In this document: positions 9,101 to 17,448 of the stretch, in pieces
Layout: each line of letters begins with the position of its first letter
How positions within the stretch are numbered: position 1 is the first letter of the stretch
Assembly (NCBI RefSeq): GCF_000482545.1
Contig: NZ_KI519454.1
Location: 1,054,001 to 1,118,000, forward strand
Origin: Arthrobacter sp. 35W
Lineage (GTDB): Bacteria; Actinomycetota; Actinomycetes; Actinomycetales; Micrococcaceae
Direction of reading: 5' to 3'
DNA length: 64,000 nt
Notes under the pieces: generated by a model
The model's input: the letters and a program-made list of their open reading frames with translations, nothing else
Told to the model about the DNA's origin: nothing
The model's database searches: none
Position numbers and translations under genes: made by a program

Positions 9101-9479
9101 AGATCTGTACATCGAGCTCTACAACGAGATTTTCGGCGAGCTGGCCGAGATTTCAATTCCGGGATCGTTCGGCCCGCCAGCCAAGCCGTACACGGGCGAC
9201 ATGTCGGCGTACCTTGGTACCTACGAGCGCTCCGGCGTCCTCATGGAGATCTTTAAGGAGGAGGAGGCCATGCGTATGCGCACGACCATGAGCGGCGTCG
9301 TCGCCAAATCCTTGCCCAATCCCGTAGAAGAGTACGCCCTCACCCCGGTGAGTGATGGCCAATTCGCGCTGCGAGCGCCCGGCACCCAGGGGTGGCTCTC
9401 GCTGGTTTTCTACGCACTGCCGACGGGCGAGCAGTATGTGCATTTCGGTGCACGGGCCATGCCAAAGGTGGCGTTGTGA
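6132..9479 (+). CDS. S9 prolyl-oligopeptidase-type peptidase fused to S12 serine hydrolase
   Basis: 1115-residue two-enzyme protein starting at ATG 6132 behind AGGAG. Residues 1-380 form a TolB/WD40-like propeller with repeated SPDG/WSPDG blades. Residues about 390-655 are the alpha/beta-hydrolase domain with nucleophile Ser510 in GYSYGGF, Asp591 in HGGEDHRCP and His623 in GGSHLF. Residues about 675-1115 are a complete S12 (beta-lactamase-fold) domain with Ser719/Lys722 in GSISKVW, Tyr811/Asn813 in YCN and His959 in GHDG. Both catalytic centres look intact. The S12 half closely resembles the stand-alone hydrolase at 33957. No signal peptide is seen, so action in the cytoplasm on imported peptides is likely; many S12 members act on D-residues. 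Substrate specificity is inference. Confidence 0.88.
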   Translation: MAPQRVSIDDLIATQLPEQPALSPDGSSIAYVLKTTNRAEDRDERSLWVVAAQGGEPRRLTRGTGDSTPRWSPDGTRLAFLRAQDGPPQIWVLPISGGEAEQVTTQTLGAGAPVWSGDGRRIAFSGPIDSAALPGEGSDDFAKRRTAPIVIHRLGYKADGAGLLGAMRKHIHVVSLGSGEITQLTRGDWHAGDPVWSPDGERIAFSTGKEADSDLTFETAAYVMSSSDGNARPRLVGAADVQLSVTGWMPDAAKLIAVGRTDAEVGNTSVLLVPLDGEAPRDITSTLDRNVMQGGAGYPGALPQLSADGQTVIFCLRDGGYTHLYATSIDGAVHRVIVGGAANVSGVSVVGNTAAIVLATETSFGEIATVDLRSDTVTPLTSYSPEHTGLIVAEPRSFTISDGVVVHGWLRRDPQHTGPRPLLLDVHGGPHNAWNGAADPVHAYHHELVARGWAVLTVNPRGSDGYGNDFYRGALGGWGTSDAKDFLEPIDELIAEGVADPARLAVTGYSYGGFMTCYLTSRENRFAAAVAGGVVSDLTSVAGTSDAGHFLSRLEYGALPWKTPELVAPQSPYGQVHQVRTPTLIVHGGEDHRCPVGQAEQWFAALRERDVPSELVLYPGGSHLFILNGAPSHRIDWNERIVDWVERYAPAAGTPVRKKALNAAHWQQRLSELAAAHKVPGATLGILRLGEEPVLASHGVLNINTGVETTEDSVFQIGSISKVWTATVIMQLVDEGKLDLDAPILDVVPEFRVADAEVSKSVTMRHLLTHTSGIDGDVFTDTGRGDDCLEKYVDALSKVKQNHPIGATFSYCNSGYALMGRVIEKLTGLSWDDALRVRLFTPLGLKHTVTLPEEALLLRAAAGHVGADENGPLLAPMWSLPRSLGPAGLIDAAAADVLEFARMHLEAGLAVDGTRILSAESAELMTTHQADVPDPYVLGDSWGLGWMRFDWGGKRLYGHDGNTIGQAAFLRILPEDGIAVTLLTNGGNTRDLYIELYNEIFGELAEISIPGSFGPPAKPYTGDMSAYLGTYERSGVLMEIFKEEEAMRMRTTMSGVVAKSLPNPVEEYALTPVSDGQFALRAPGTQGWLSLVFYALPTGEQYVHFGARAMPKVAL

Positions 9480-9772
9480 ACTTCGACACCCAGCGCATGC
9501 TCGAGGACCTGCGTATGGTCACGGGGAACGGCTGCTCCCCGGAGCGAATCGTGATTGAGGCACACACCCACCTGTGTCGGCATACCGGTATCTGCACGAT
9601 AACCACCTGAACACCATCGGCACAGTCGGCACTGACGCGGTCCTGACCCGGGCGCTCTGGCCGGCCGCGGAACACAGTCGGGCTGCACTCCGTAGCGCAC
9701 GACGAAATCACGGTAAGATTTCGTCGTGCGCTACCATGTCGAGTCGTACCGTCTGCCCGTAGTATCTGAGGC
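9480..9772 (+). other. Spacer between S9-S12 gene and pucR
   Basis: No gene recognised. The only clear structure is the long inverted repeat at 9692-9734, just before the pucR start. Confidence 0.5.
9692..9734. promoter_or_regulatory. Perfect 18-base inverted repeat
   Basis: GTAGCGCACGACGAAATC (9692-9709) is repeated exactly as its reverse complement at 9717-9734 across a seven-base loop. No T-tract follows on either strand, so it is not a textbook intrinsic terminator. It ends 39 bases before the pucR GTG start and may be an operator, an attenuating hairpin or a bidirectional transcription barrier. Confidence 0.7.
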
Positions 9773-11410
9773 GTGCTCAGTTCAGTGACGACACGTCCAC
9801 GCTCAAGCCTTGGCCGGGTGCTTGAAGACCTCGGAACGACCCTCCTTGAGCTCGTCTGCGGAAACGCGGAGGGCCAACAGCAGATCGAGACGGTCATCAT
9901 CCACGACTCCCTCGACGAAGCGATCCCCTCACACGGTGCGCTCGTGCTCGGCGTTGGGATGAGCGAGACCGAGGAGATCGTCGAGCTGCTCGCAACACTC
10001 GCCACGCAAGACGCCGCCGGCCTCGTGCTCCGTGCGCCGGTGAGCGCAGCCCCGGCGATCATACGGGCGTCCGAAGAATCCGGCATTCCCGTGCTCGCAC
10101 TGACCCGCGGTGCATCCTGGGCTCAGCTCACTTCGATGCTGCGCTCGCTCATCGCGGAGGGCGATGTCGGCGAGAGCGGCCTCGGTGGTATGCCCGCCGG
10201 TGACCTCTTCTCGCTCGTCAACGCAATCTCGACACTTCTCAATGCTCCCGTCACGATAGAGGACCGCAACTCCCGAGTCGTCGCCTTCTCCGGAAAACAA
10301 GACGAAGCCGATCCCGCCCGCGTCGAGACAATCCTCGGCCGTCAGGTTCCCCAACGCTACTTGCGCCAGTTGGAGCAGCGCGGGGTGTTCCGCGAGCTGT
10401 ACCGCAGCACCGACCCCATCCAGGTTGCTGCCGTCGACGTCGACGCCCACGTGGCCTCCTACCCCCGTGTGGCGCTCGCTGTGCGTGCGGGCGACGAAAT
10501 TCTCGGCTCCATCTGGGTTTCGGTGCGCGAACCCATGCCGGAAGACCGGATCGGGGCGCTCAAGGACGCCGCGAAGCTCGTCGCGCTGCACATGCTGCGG
10601 ATACGCGCCGGCGCCGACGTTGAGCGCAGGCTGCGGGCCGATCTACTAGCCACGCTGCTGGAGGGCGGAACGGGCGCGGCCGATGCCGCCTCACGGTTGC
10701 GCCTGACTGGTCACCGCTGTGTGGTGTTGGCGCTCGCTGCCGCAGACTCCGAAGAGGACGAGGAAGGCGGCGCCGCCCGTGCGCGTCTCCTCACCGCACG
10801 GCAACGCATCGCCGACGCTCTCTCGATGCACCTGGGCGCGGTATACCCCCGCTCCGCCGCCGCCCTCATCGGCAACATCGTCTACGGTGTCGTCTGCGTT
10901 CGCGCGGATCAAGCCGATGCCGACCGACGCGCCGCACGAGTTGCCAAAGAATTCCTTGCCCGCACAGGCGGCGACCGGCGCCTGCTCCTCGGTATCGGCA
11001 CCATCGCCGAAGACCATGCGGCACTTCCCACCTCCCGCGTCAGCGCCGATCGCGCCCTTCGCGTGCTTCAACTCGGCCGGTCGCACGCTCAGCTCGTGAT
11101 CTTCGACGACGTGCAGGTTGAGTCGCTTCTGGTCGAACTCGGAGATCTTGCCGCCGCCCGCGGCGACCGCCCGAGCGGCCCGGTCGCACGGCTGCTCGAG
11201 TATGACCGAGCACGCAACGCGCACCTTGTTGAAACTCTCCGCGCCTGGCTGGATGCCTTCGGCGACATTGGCGTGGCGTCCGCGCTCGTGTACACCCACC
11301 CGAACACCTTCCGCTACCGCCTGCGCCGGCTCTCCGCCATTGGAGAGATCGACCTGAACGACCCGGAAGCGCGCTTCGCAGCCATGATCCAGTTGCGCCT
11401 ACTCAGCTGA
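9773..11410 (+). CDS. PucR-family transcriptional regulator (left cluster)
   Basis: 545-residue regulator with a GTG start. The N-terminal part (to about residue 130) resembles the PucR sensory domain (VLEDLGTTLLELV, then VLRAPVSAAPAIIRASEESG). The middle is a GAF/GGDEF-like linker region, and the C-terminus carries the PucR helix-turn-helix, LVYTHPNTFRYRLRRLSAIG, followed by RFAAMIQLRLL. It is a paralogue of the regulator at 37019. It follows the S9-S12 gene and converges on the GNAT/racemase remnant. Regulation of the surrounding peptide/D-amino acid genes is likely from context. The effector is unknown. Confidence 0.88.
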   Translation: MLSSVTTRPRSSLGRVLEDLGTTLLELVCGNAEGQQQIETVIIHDSLDEAIPSHGALVLGVGMSETEEIVELLATLATQDAAGLVLRAPVSAAPAIIRASEESGIPVLALTRGASWAQLTSMLRSLIAEGDVGESGLGGMPAGDLFSLVNAISTLLNAPVTIEDRNSRVVAFSGKQDEADPARVETILGRQVPQRYLRQLEQRGVFRELYRSTDPIQVAAVDVDAHVASYPRVALAVRAGDEILGSIWVSVREPMPEDRIGALKDAAKLVALHMLRIRAGADVERRLRADLLATLLEGGTGAADAASRLRLTGHRCVVLALAAADSEEDEEGGAARARLLTARQRIADALSMHLGAVYPRSAAALIGNIVYGVVCVRADQADADRRAARVAKEFLARTGGDRRLLLGIGTIAEDHAALPTSRVSADRALRVLQLGRSHAQLVIFDDVQVESLLVELGDLAAARGDRPSGPVARLLEYDRARNAHLVETLRAWLDAFGDIGVASALVYTHPNTFRYRLRRLSAIGEIDLNDPEARFAAMIQLRLLS

Positions 11411-11439
11411 CGGCGAGCGCTCGCTCCCGCGCTCTGGGC

Positions 11440-13434
11440 TCACCGTGGGGCGACCGTCAGGGTCGCTGTCGTCGCCTCGGCGAGCACCGCAGGGATCGGT
11501 TCGACGCCGATGCCCCGCGCCGCTAGGGATCCGGATCTGGCCGTCTTCGATGCGGAAGGGTTCGGTGATTTCCTGCTTGTAGTAGCGGTCGGATGCCGAG
11601 ATGTCTCCGGGCAAGGTGAATCCGGGCATGCCGGCGAGTGCCGCATTTGCCGCACGGCCGAGGCCGGTCTCGAGCATTCCGCCGCACCACACAGCGACCC
11701 CATGGGCGGCGGCGATGTCGTGAATGCGTTTGGCTTCGAGGTATCCGCCAACGCGTCCGGGCTTGATGTTGATAATTGCTGCGGCCCCAGGGCGATGGCG
11801 TCGACGGCGGAGGCGGCAGAGACAATCAACTCGTCCAGGCACATCGGCGTCGAGATTTCACGGGCGAGGAGGGCGTGCTGGCGAAGATCGTCCTCGGCGA
11901 GCGGCTGCTCGATCAGCAGCAGGTTGAAGGGGTCGAGCTTGCGCAGGTGCGGGGCGTCGACGAGCCGGTAGGCGGTGTTCGCGTCTACCTGCAACGGGAT
12001 GTCGCCAAAGCGCTCTCGAACTGCGCGGACGGGCTCGATGCCCCAGCCCTGCTGGATCTTGAGCTTGATGCGCACGTAGCCTTGGTCGATGTAGCCGCCT
12101 ACGGCGGAAAGCAGATCCGGGATTGACTTCTGGATTCCGACCAAAACGCCGGACGGAACCGTGTCGACGGTCGTGCCGAAATAGGAGGCGAAGGAGATGT
12201 CCGTCGCCCGCAGTTGGGCATCGAGGATCGCCATTTCGAGCGCAGCCTTGGCCATGCGGTGGCCCACGATGTGCTCAAGGACGTGGCCGACAAGCTTGGC
12301 GGTGAGTGCCTTGCCCGGATCCTGCCAGGTGTAGAGCGCTGGAATCAGGAAGCGCTGCAACACTTCGCGCGCGCCATCGAGGTACTCGGGCGAGTACACG
12401 GGCTCGTCGAGGACCACGCACTCGCCCCAGCCGGTCACCTCACGGCCGTTGTGCTCGGCCGTGACCTTGACGAGGAGCGGTGCGCGCGAGGTTTGGGTGC
12501 TGAACGAGGTGGTGAATGGGGACACGAGGGGCAGGGTGATATTGATGAGGTCAATGCTGAGAATGCGCTGGTGTGGGGTCCTTTCGAGACTGTAGTGGCC
12601 GCTGCGAGCGAAGTCGGTGACCTGCCAGCCGTCGTTCATGAGTGTTGCGAGGGCGTCACGGAGCGCGGGGCGCCAGCGGGCGGCTCGATCGGGATGCTCG
12701 ATCCGCATTGTTTCGATGTCGGAGGGGATCTCGACCCGGACGCGCTGCGCTGAGCCCGGGGAGTCGTGGAAGAGGCGCGGCACACCGTCCTCGTTGTACA
12801 GGACACAGGCCTCCGGTTCCGGGGTGCCCGCCGCTATGCGGGTACCGGGCTCCCGCAGCAGATCCCAGGCCAGTAGCATCCGGTCGCTGTCCTGGCCGCG
12901 GTTGATGCTGTCGGTCATCTCTCCGTAGAAATTGGGCAGGTATTCCGTTGCGGCTGTCCCCAACCTGTGGATGTTGAAGTAGGCGTTGCGCGCAATGAGC
13001 GGATCAAAGGTCCACGTCATGGTGTCGGTCCCGCGGCGGAGGCGCCAGGCCCGCTCATGGTGTTTGAGTGCCTTGCCGACCCCGGCCCCGTCGCTCCCGC
13101 CGCGGACGCCCGCGATGTGTGAGTGCAGCGCCCGGTCCGGGGGCGGGTGGAAGAACCCGACGCACACGCCAATCAGTTCCGCGCCGCGGTATGCGCCCGC
13201 CACGTAGTTGTGCGTGTGGGCGAGCGCGACGAGGAGGCCCGGGTCGATGTGTGGCTCGTTTCCCTCGGCCTACCAGATCGTGGCGAGCAGGGCGGAGGCC
13301 AGCTCCATGTCGGCCGGGTCGTGCAGGGTGCGGACGCTGATCCCGCTGGCCGCAGCCAGTGCCTGGGCCTGGGCTTCGGCACGTGAGGCGATCTTGTCGC
13401 GCCTGGCCTCGCTCGTGAGGAAACCACTGATCAC
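11440..13434 (-). pseudogene. Broken GNAT transferase-N-succinylamino acid racemase fusion
   Basis: Read from GTG 13434, a GNAT-type protein (VISGFLTSEARRDKIASRAE) is interrupted by an amber codon at 13270-13272 and resumes in the same frame. It then runs without a stop into a racemase of the o-succinylbenzoate synthase/NAAAR group (ITLPLVSPFTTSFSTQTSRA; RIKLKIQQGWG; QVDANTAYR; LLIEQPLAEDD; CLDELIVSA). Near 11785 the frame slips, so the catalytic NIKPGRVGGYLEAKRIHD segment is in another frame. A second slip near 11520 restores the ending IGVEPIPAVLAEATT. The intact separate homologues are at 40344 and 41250. Three lesions argue for decay rather than sequencing error, though two sit in G/C runs. 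The in-frame fusion itself is notable. Confidence 0.8.
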
Positions 13435-13664
13435 GAGGCATCACTGTGGGGCATGTAGCGGGACCCGAGATAGGCGCCCCGAGGGCGGGCCTCGGAGCCG
13501 TCGCTGACCGCCCAGAGTGAGCTGTGCGCGTTGCCGTTCAAGGTTTCCGTGCGTGTGAAGATCACGAGCGTGCCATCTGGCAAAATCGCGGTCTCGGCTG
13601 GCGCGCCGAAGCGCTCGATATCTTCGAGCTCATGCGGGCGGTTCGTAGAGGTGTTGGGCGTCAC
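13431..13664 (-). pseudogene. Short S9-peptidase-like N-terminal fragment
   Basis: 77 codons from GTG 13664, preceded by GAGAAGGGG. HELEDIERFGAPAETAILPD and SSLWAVSDGSEA look like the first propeller blade of an S9 acylaminoacyl-peptidase-type protein, but the frame ends after RYMPHSDAS with no catalytic part. Its stop overlaps the GTG of the GNAT remnant (GTGA at 13431-13434). It is probably the stub left by a deletion that joined an S9 gene to the transferase gene. The family call is weak because only one blade is visible. Confidence 0.45.
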
Positions 13665-13730
13665 GGTGATCCCCTTCTCGTGGAGGTGAGTCCACTGGTG
13701 TCTTGTCCCTCTACATTCGAAGGAGAGCTC

Positions 13731-13935
13731 ATGAGCGTCAAAACATTCATCTCGATCGACATGGAGGGCGTCGCCGGCGTCGCGACGTTTGACCAGGTCG
13801 CCGGCGGCTATGGCTATCCACGTGCGCAAGAATTGATGACCCTTGAGGTGAACGCCGCAATCGCGGGTGCCTTTGACGGGGTGCGGATGAGGTTGTCATC
13901 AACGATTCGCACGGCACGATGGACAACCTCAGCCC
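13731..13935 (+). pseudogene. Truncated M55 D-aminopeptidase (DppA-type)
   Basis: ATG 13731 follows GAAGGAGAGCTC. MSVKTFISIDMEGVAGVATF carries the Asp and Glu zinc ligands of the M55 family (DMEG). LEVNAAIAGAFDG follows, and then a one-base frame change near 13880 leads to ADEVVINDSHGTMDNL, which holds the histidine ligand. Similarity ends at about 13935, where a minus-strand resolvase fragment begins, so more than half of the usual 270 or so residues is missing. M55 enzymes remove N-terminal D-residues from short peptides, which fits the cluster. This copy is dead. Confidence 0.75.
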
Positions 13936-13987
13936 GGGTCCGGTTACTGATCAGATTGCGCTCAAATTCCGCAAGCGCGCCGAACAC
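13928..13987 (-). pseudogene. Serine recombinase (resolvase) scrap
   Basis: VFGALAEFERNLISNRTRAE is the conserved FxALAEFERxLIxxRT segment of Tn3-type resolvases and invertases. The flanking sequence in this frame shows no further similarity. It abuts the truncated M55 gene and probably marks the recombination event that broke it. Confidence 0.6.
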
Positions 13988-13989
13988 AG

Positions 13990-14579
13990 GCTGCGCTGAC
14001 GCTGCCGGAGTTGGAAAAGTGGTTGGTGCTTGCAGTAGCCGCTTGCCTCCGTACCAGGTCCCCAGTGCGGCGTCCCGCATCCCAGCTTTGACAAGAGAGC
14101 TGTCCCTGACCTCGCTGGCCCAAAGACGCCAGTCAGCACAACTCGCGTTATCAAACGGCAATCAGCGATCACGGGGCCGAAGAAATGGTGCTGTGCGGCC
14201 GATCTTTGCTTCCCGACATCCCAAGACGCAGGTCACCGTTGGATCGCTGGCTCGCCCAGTTTCGCCGGCAAACATTGTGGGCGAGGTTCCTGCTGCTGAA
14301 ACCAAGTCAAAGGTGATCGGAGGGGAAGAAGTGTGCCCGCTCATGGCGTGCCAGTGCGGGCCGCCTGCAGCATCCATGGGTGGCTTGACCGGCGGCGAGT
14401 TATGGGCAGCTTGCCGTCCGTGCGTGGATGTCCAGAACCGGGTCCAATTCGGGGCCCGGCAAGACTGCGTTTTTGCCGATGGAATCAGTTCAGCGCTAGT
14501 GCTCGACCGATGCCGCCATGGCGAAGAGTGGGTGCTTCCTCGACGTCGGTTGTCGGTTCGTCTTCCAGTTCGACGGAGC
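13990..14579. other. Spacer without recognised genes
   Basis: Low-similarity sequence between the resolvase scrap and the enoyl-CoA hydratase. Several short frames overlap on both strands, none with a recognisable motif or ribosome-binding site. It is probably debris of a mobile element. Confidence 0.4.
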
Positions 14580-15356
14580 CTACCGGTGCACGAAGACCGG
14601 GGGGCGCTTCTCCATGAAAGCGCTCATACCTTCCGTCTGGTCGCTTGTGGCAAATAGCGAGTGGAAAACCCTGCGCTCGAACTGCAGGCCAGATTGCAGG
14701 TTCATTTGGAAGGCCGCGTTGACTGCCTCTTTTGCCAGCATCGCAACTGGCTTGGACATCGCAGCGATAGCAGCTGCCGTTTCGAGGGAAACTTCCAGAA
14801 GCTCATCGTTCGGAACGACGCGGGCGACAAGTCCGATTCGCTCGGCTTCGGATGCATCCACGGTCCGGCCGGTGAGGATCATCTCCATTGCTTTGGCTTT
14901 GCCTACCGCGAGCGTTAGCCTCTGGGATCCGCCCATTCCGGGAATCACGCCGACTTTGATTTCCGGCTGACCGAACGTGGCCCGTTCCGAAGCGATGATG
15001 AAGTCGCACATCATTGCGAGTTCGCAGCCGCCTCCAAGTGCGTATCCATCCACTGCAGCAATCACGGGTGTACGCACGGCCGCGAAAGCCTCCCATCCCT
15101 GGAACCAGTCAGCCAAGTACATGTCCATGAACGACCTCGATGACATTTCCTCGATGTCTGCCCCCGCTGCGAAGGCACGCCCAGAGCCAGTTAAGACGAT
15201 TGCTCCAATGGTGTTGTCCTGGTCGAGCTCCTTTGTGGCCGCAACAACCTCGCGCATCACTTCAAGATTCAGCGCATTGAGTTTCTCCGGGCGATTTAGG
15301 GTTATCAGGCCCACCCGATCGTTCCGGAGAATCGAGATGCTTGCGGTGCTGCTCAC
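14580..15356 (-). CDS. Enoyl-CoA hydratase (crotonase family)
   Basis: 258-residue cytoplasmic hydratase adding water to 2-enoyl-CoA. Oxyanion-hole segments are [11 protein letters not shown] (62-71) and [13 protein letters not shown]. Glu112 in GGGCEL and Glu132 in [12 protein letters not shown] are 20 residues apart, as are the two catalytic glutamates of classic mitochondrial enoyl-CoA hydratase, so true hydratase activity is expected. It is the last gene of the minus-strand catabolic run and overlaps the citrate-synthase-type gene by four bases. In this context it would hydrate tiglyl-CoA (isoleucine route) and perhaps methacrylyl-CoA (valine route). Substrate choice is inferred from context. 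Confidence 0.9.
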   Translation of the reverse strand: MSSTASISILRNDRVGLITLNRPEKLNALNLEVMREVVAATKELDQDNTIGAIVLTGSGRAFAAGADIEEMSSRSFMDMYLADWFQGWEAFAAVRTPVIAAVDGYALGGGCELAMMCDFIIASERATFGQPEIKVGVIPGMGGSQRLTLAVGKAKAMEMILTGRTVDASEAERIGLVARVVPNDELLEVSLETAAAIAAMSKPVAMLAKEAVNAAFQMNLQSGLQFERRVFHSLFATSDQTEGMSAFMEKRPPVFVHR

Positions 15357-16519
15357 TGCGTGGCCTCAATGTGTCGTTCTTCCACACCGTTGTAGGCGCT
15401 GAGGGGGCGGATCAGGGAATTGGCAGCCAGTTGTTCCATTGCATGGGCGGTCCATCCGGTGATCCGGCTGGCGACAAAGATGGGTGTGAACGTCGGGGTG
15501 TCGAAGCCCATGAGGTGGTACGTGGGCCCGGCGGGGTAGTCGAGGTTGGGCTTGATGGCTTTCGCTTCGTCCATGGCCTGCTCCAAACCGTTGTACAGAC
15601 CCAGGAGTTCGGGCCGTCCGTAGTGGGCGATCATCTTGTCCAGAGCGGCCTTCATAGTGGGCACCCGGGAATCGCCGTGCTTGTAGACGCGGTGCCCGAA
15701 GCCCATCACCTTTTTCTTGTGGTCGACGGCGTCCTTCATCCATGCACGGGCGCGGGTGGCGGCTTCCTCAAGGGATTCTTCGCTGCGGATGCCGATCTCG
15801 TCGAAGGTGTGCATCACGGCTTCATTGGCACCACCGTGCAGCGGGCCCTTGAGGGCACCGATGGCTGCGGTCACGGCCGAGTGCAGGTCTGAGAGCGTGG
15901 AGGTGACCACGCGGGCCGTGAAGGTGGACGCGTTGAAGGAGTGCTCCGCGTACAGGATCGTGGAGACGTTGAAGGCCTCCACGACCTCCGGAACCTGCTC
16001 TTCGCCGAACGTCATCCACAGGAAGTTTGCCGAGTAGTCCAGGTCCTCGCGGGGTTCAATAGGCTCCTGGCCGCGGCGGCGGCGCTGGTCGTAGGCCACA
16101 ACCGCTGGCATGGCCGCCCACAGGTCGATTGCCTTCTTCATGTTCGCCTCGGGGGTGGAATCCTCGGCCAACTCGTGCCGGGCACCGAGCACGGATGCTG
16201 CCGTCCGGCACACGTCCATGGGATGAGCGGTGGTGGGCAAGGTATCCACAACGGACTTGACCACGGGGTCCAAGGCGCGAGCGGAACGCTCGCGGGCAGT
16301 GAATTCCGCAAGCTCTGCGTCAGTGGGCAGTTCACCGTTCCACAGCAGGTAAGCGACCTCTTCGAAGCTGCATTTGGCGGCCAGTTCCTGGACCGGGTAG
16401 CCGCGGTACAGGAGCGAGTTTGTCTCAGGATTTACCTTTGAAATGGCGGTGTAATCGGCAATGACACCCGCAAGGCCCCTGTGAACCTGGGGGGCTTCTG
16501 TTGTCGTGGTCAGGGTCAT
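15353..16519 (-). CDS. prpC: 2-methylcitrate synthase / citrate synthase
   Basis: 388-residue citrate-synthase-fold enzyme condensing propionyl-CoA with oxaloacetate to 2-methylcitrate. Family motifs are the histidine in [13 protein letters not shown], the histidine in [11 protein letters not shown], and the acidic segment [20 protein letters not shown]. The short N-terminus, beginning within [16 protein letters not shown], is typical of the small (methyl)citrate synthases of actinobacteria, many of which accept both acetyl- and propionyl-CoA. It overlaps PrpB by four bases upstream and the hydratase by four downstream. The link to prpB and prpD makes the methylcitrate assignment firm; citrate synthase activity may also be present. 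Confidence 0.93.
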   Translation of the reverse strand: MTLTTTTEAPQVHRGLAGVIADYTAISKVNPETNSLLYRGYPVQELAAKCSFEEVAYLLWNGELPTDAELAEFTARERSARALDPVVKSVVDTLPTTAHPMDVCRTAASVLGARHELAEDSTPEANMKKAIDLWAAMPAVVAYDQRRRRGQEPIEPREDLDYSANFLWMTFGEEQVPEVVEAFNVSTILYAEHSFNASTFTARVVTSTLSDLHSAVTAAIGALKGPLHGGANEAVMHTFDEIGIRSEESLEEAATRARAWMKDAVDHKKKVMGFGHRVYKHGDSRVPTMKAALDKMIAHYGRPELLGLYNGLEQAMDEAKAIKPNLDYPAGPTYHLMGFDTPTFTPIFVASRITGWTAHAMEQLAANSLIRPLSAYNGVEERHIEATQ

Positions 16520-17448
16520 GCTGACTCCTTGGATGCGGTTGATGCGTGGAGGGTGGGGATCGGAAAGTTGAAAACACTCGAGTCGAACTGGTTGTAGGCC
16601 TCGTAGTCGACGAGTTCATAGAGGCGCGCACGCGTGAGCATGTTATCCACTTGCCCCTGCTGGGTTCCATCGTTTTTCAGCTCATCAAGGACACGTTCCG
16701 CGGCTCCCATGGCACTGCGCAGGAGTGTGACGGGATAGATGACCATGTTCACGCCGACTGCCCGCAACTGCTCCACCGTGAAGAGGTCACTTTCGCCGAA
16801 CTCGGTCATGTTGGCGAGGATCGGCACGTCGACGGCGTCGCGGATGGCACGGAATTCATGCAGCTCGCGCATGGCTTCGGGGAAGATCGCATCAGCGCCG
16901 GCGTCAACGAGGGCCCTGACCCGGTCCTTCGCTTCCTGAAGTCCTTCCACGGCGCGGATGTCGGTGCGGGCCATAATGAGGAAGTTCGGGTCCCTGCGGG
17001 CGTCGGCTGCTGCGCGGATGCGCTTGGTGGCCGTTTCCACGTCCACCACGTTTTTGCCGTCCAGGTGGCCGCAGCGTTTCGGGTTGAACTGGTCCTCGAT
17101 GTGGCAGCCGGCCAGCCCGGCGTTCTCCAGTTCCTGGATGGACCGGGCCACGTTCATGGGTTCACCGAAGCCGGTGTCCGCGTCCACCAGCGAGGGCAGG
17201 TCCGTCATGCGGGCGATCTGCCCGGCGCGGGTGGCTACCTCGGTGAGGGTGGTCAGGCCGATGTCTGGTAGGCCGAGGTTGTTGGCCAGGACGGCACCGG
17301 AGATGTAGACACCGGCGAAGCCCCTTTCTTCGATGAGCCGTGCCGAGAGCGGGTTGAATGCTCCCGGAAACTGCTGCACGGTCCCGGAGGCGAGCAGCTC
17401 CCGTAGCTTGAGCCGCTTCTGCTCCGGGGTGACTTTTGAGTACAGCAT
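16516..17448 (-). CDS. prpB: 2-methylisocitrate lyase
   Basis: 310-residue lyase of the isocitrate lyase/PEP mutase superfamily, splitting 2-methylisocitrate to pyruvate and succinate. The active-site loop is KRCGHLDGK with Cys126. The magnesium site is in LVDADTGFGEP (89-91). FPGAFNPLSARLIEERGFAG is typical of PrpB. It starts directly next to the prpD stop (no gap) and overlaps prpC by four bases, so the three form a coupled methylcitrate unit. It completes disposal of the propionyl-CoA made upstream in the same gene run. Confidence 0.95.
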   Translation of the reverse strand: MLYSKVTPEQKRLKLRELLASGTVQQFPGAFNPLSARLIEERGFAGVYISGAVLANNLGLPDIGLTTLTEVATRAGQIARMTDLPSLVDADTGFGEPMNVARSIQELENAGLAGCHIEDQFNPKRCGHLDGKNVVDVETATKRIRAAADARRDPNFLIMARTDIRAVEGLQEAKDRVRALVDAGADAIFPEAMRELHEFRAIRDAVDVPILANMTEFGESDLFTVEQLRAVGVNMVIYPVTLLRSAMGAAERVLDELKNDGTQQGQVDNMLTRARLYELVDYEAYNQFDSSVFNFPIPTLHASTASKESA

